The notes under the pieces: model-generated
What the model was told of the DNA's origin: nothing
What the model saw: the letters and a program-made list of their open reading frames with translations, nothing else
Database searches by the model: none
Shown here: piece after piece, positions 63,958 through 64,000 of the stretch
Position numbering within the stretch: the stretch's first letter is position 1
Layout: every line of letters begins with the position of its first letter
NCBI RefSeq assembly: GCF_003050905.1
Contig: NZ_QAOT01000002.1
DNA length: 64,000 nt
From: Cereibacter_A azotoformans
GTDB taxonomy: Bacteria; Pseudomonadota; Alphaproteobacteria; Rhodobacterales; Rhodobacteraceae
Reading direction: 5' to 3' (one strand)
Program-made: the position numbers and the translations under genes

Positions 63958-64000
63958 CGCGGCCAGCTCAGCGCCGCGAGCTGGCCGAGAAGGCGGTGGC
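63954..64000 (+). CDS. IS3-family transposase OrfB (start only)
   Basis: In the -1 frame after the slippery heptamer, translation reads VTRPAQRRELAEKAV and runs off the window, matching the N-terminus of IS407-type OrfB, the DDE catalytic part. It would be made as an OrfAB fusion or from the GTG at 63954. Confidence 0.7.
   Translation, partial: MTRPAQRRELAEKAV

Larger units (their letters stand above)
63694..64000 (+). mobile_element. IS3-family insertion sequence (IS407-like), cut by window edge
   Basis: The right edge holds orfA and the first bases of orfB of an IS3-family element. The left terminal repeat must lie between 63489 and 63693 but was not located, as the other end is outside the window. 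The 205 bases before orfA hold no other supported gene. Confidence 0.75.

Overview
The window looks like chromosomal DNA of a photosynthetic alphaproteobacterium of the Rhodobacter (Cereibacter) sphaeroides group. The evidence is the very high G+C with dense, 4-base-overlapping genes, a LuxI/LuxR pair matching CerI/CerR, an opgG-opgI-opgH-opgC operon with the small opgI gene known from R. sphaeroides, and a cheB-less chemotaxis cluster whose order (cheD, cheY, cheA, cheW, cheR, cheY) resembles chemotaxis operon 1 of that species. The assignment comes from recognising families by eye; no database search was run.

Layout. 1-4789: end of a respiratory complex I operon (nuoL cut by the window edge, nuoM, nuoN). 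4869-6670: a phospholipase D-like protein and a DUF4112 protein. 6674-11098 (minus): a PAP2 phosphatase, a cytochrome oxidase subunit II carrying CuA and a c-type haem, and a subunit I with a three-haem cytochrome c tail. The subunit I reading frame is broken by one missing base near 8065. 11279-14472: a quorum-sensing island with a LuxR-like protein that has no DNA-binding domain, a divergent LuxR solo, cerR, cerI and a small unknown gene. 14811-19646: synthesis and succinylation of osmoregulated periplasmic glucans. 19664: tRNA-Gly(GCC). 20133-25239 (minus): an Mla-type lipid transport operon (STAS-MlaE, MlaF, MlaD, auxiliary lipoprotein) followed by an MttB-family methyltransferase. 25646: tRNA-Val(TAC).

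26190-30541 (minus): a dihaem cytochrome c with a sorbosone/glucose dehydrogenase-type beta-propeller protein, then a periplasmic rhodanese, a YeeE/YedE sulfur transporter and a 55-residue exported peptide. 30882: ridA. 31322-35092 (minus): zwf-pgl-pgi behind a perfect LacI-type palindrome. 35171-51103 (minus): a seven-gene operon glgE, treS-pep2, glgB, glgX, treZ, malQ, treY, in which every junction is a 4-base ATGA overlap. It joins the TreS/maltokinase/GlgE route with the TreY/TreZ route, so alpha-glucan and trehalose can be interconverted.

51243-63488 (plus): a chemotaxis locus with two STAS+CheY modules, two transmembrane receptors, cheD, cheA, cheW, cheR and a third cheY, but no cheB and no annotated cheZ. 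Two unrecognised proteins here carry an LQxxDxxxQ signature like the catalytic helix of CheZ and acidic, aromatic or hydrophobic C-terminal tails like CheZ's CheY-binding peptide: a 604-residue soluble protein with two degenerate receptor-tip segments, and a 115-residue protein coupled to the last cheY. These are the most interesting candidates in the window. The right edge enters an IS3-family insertion sequence with a canonical A AAA AAG slippage site.
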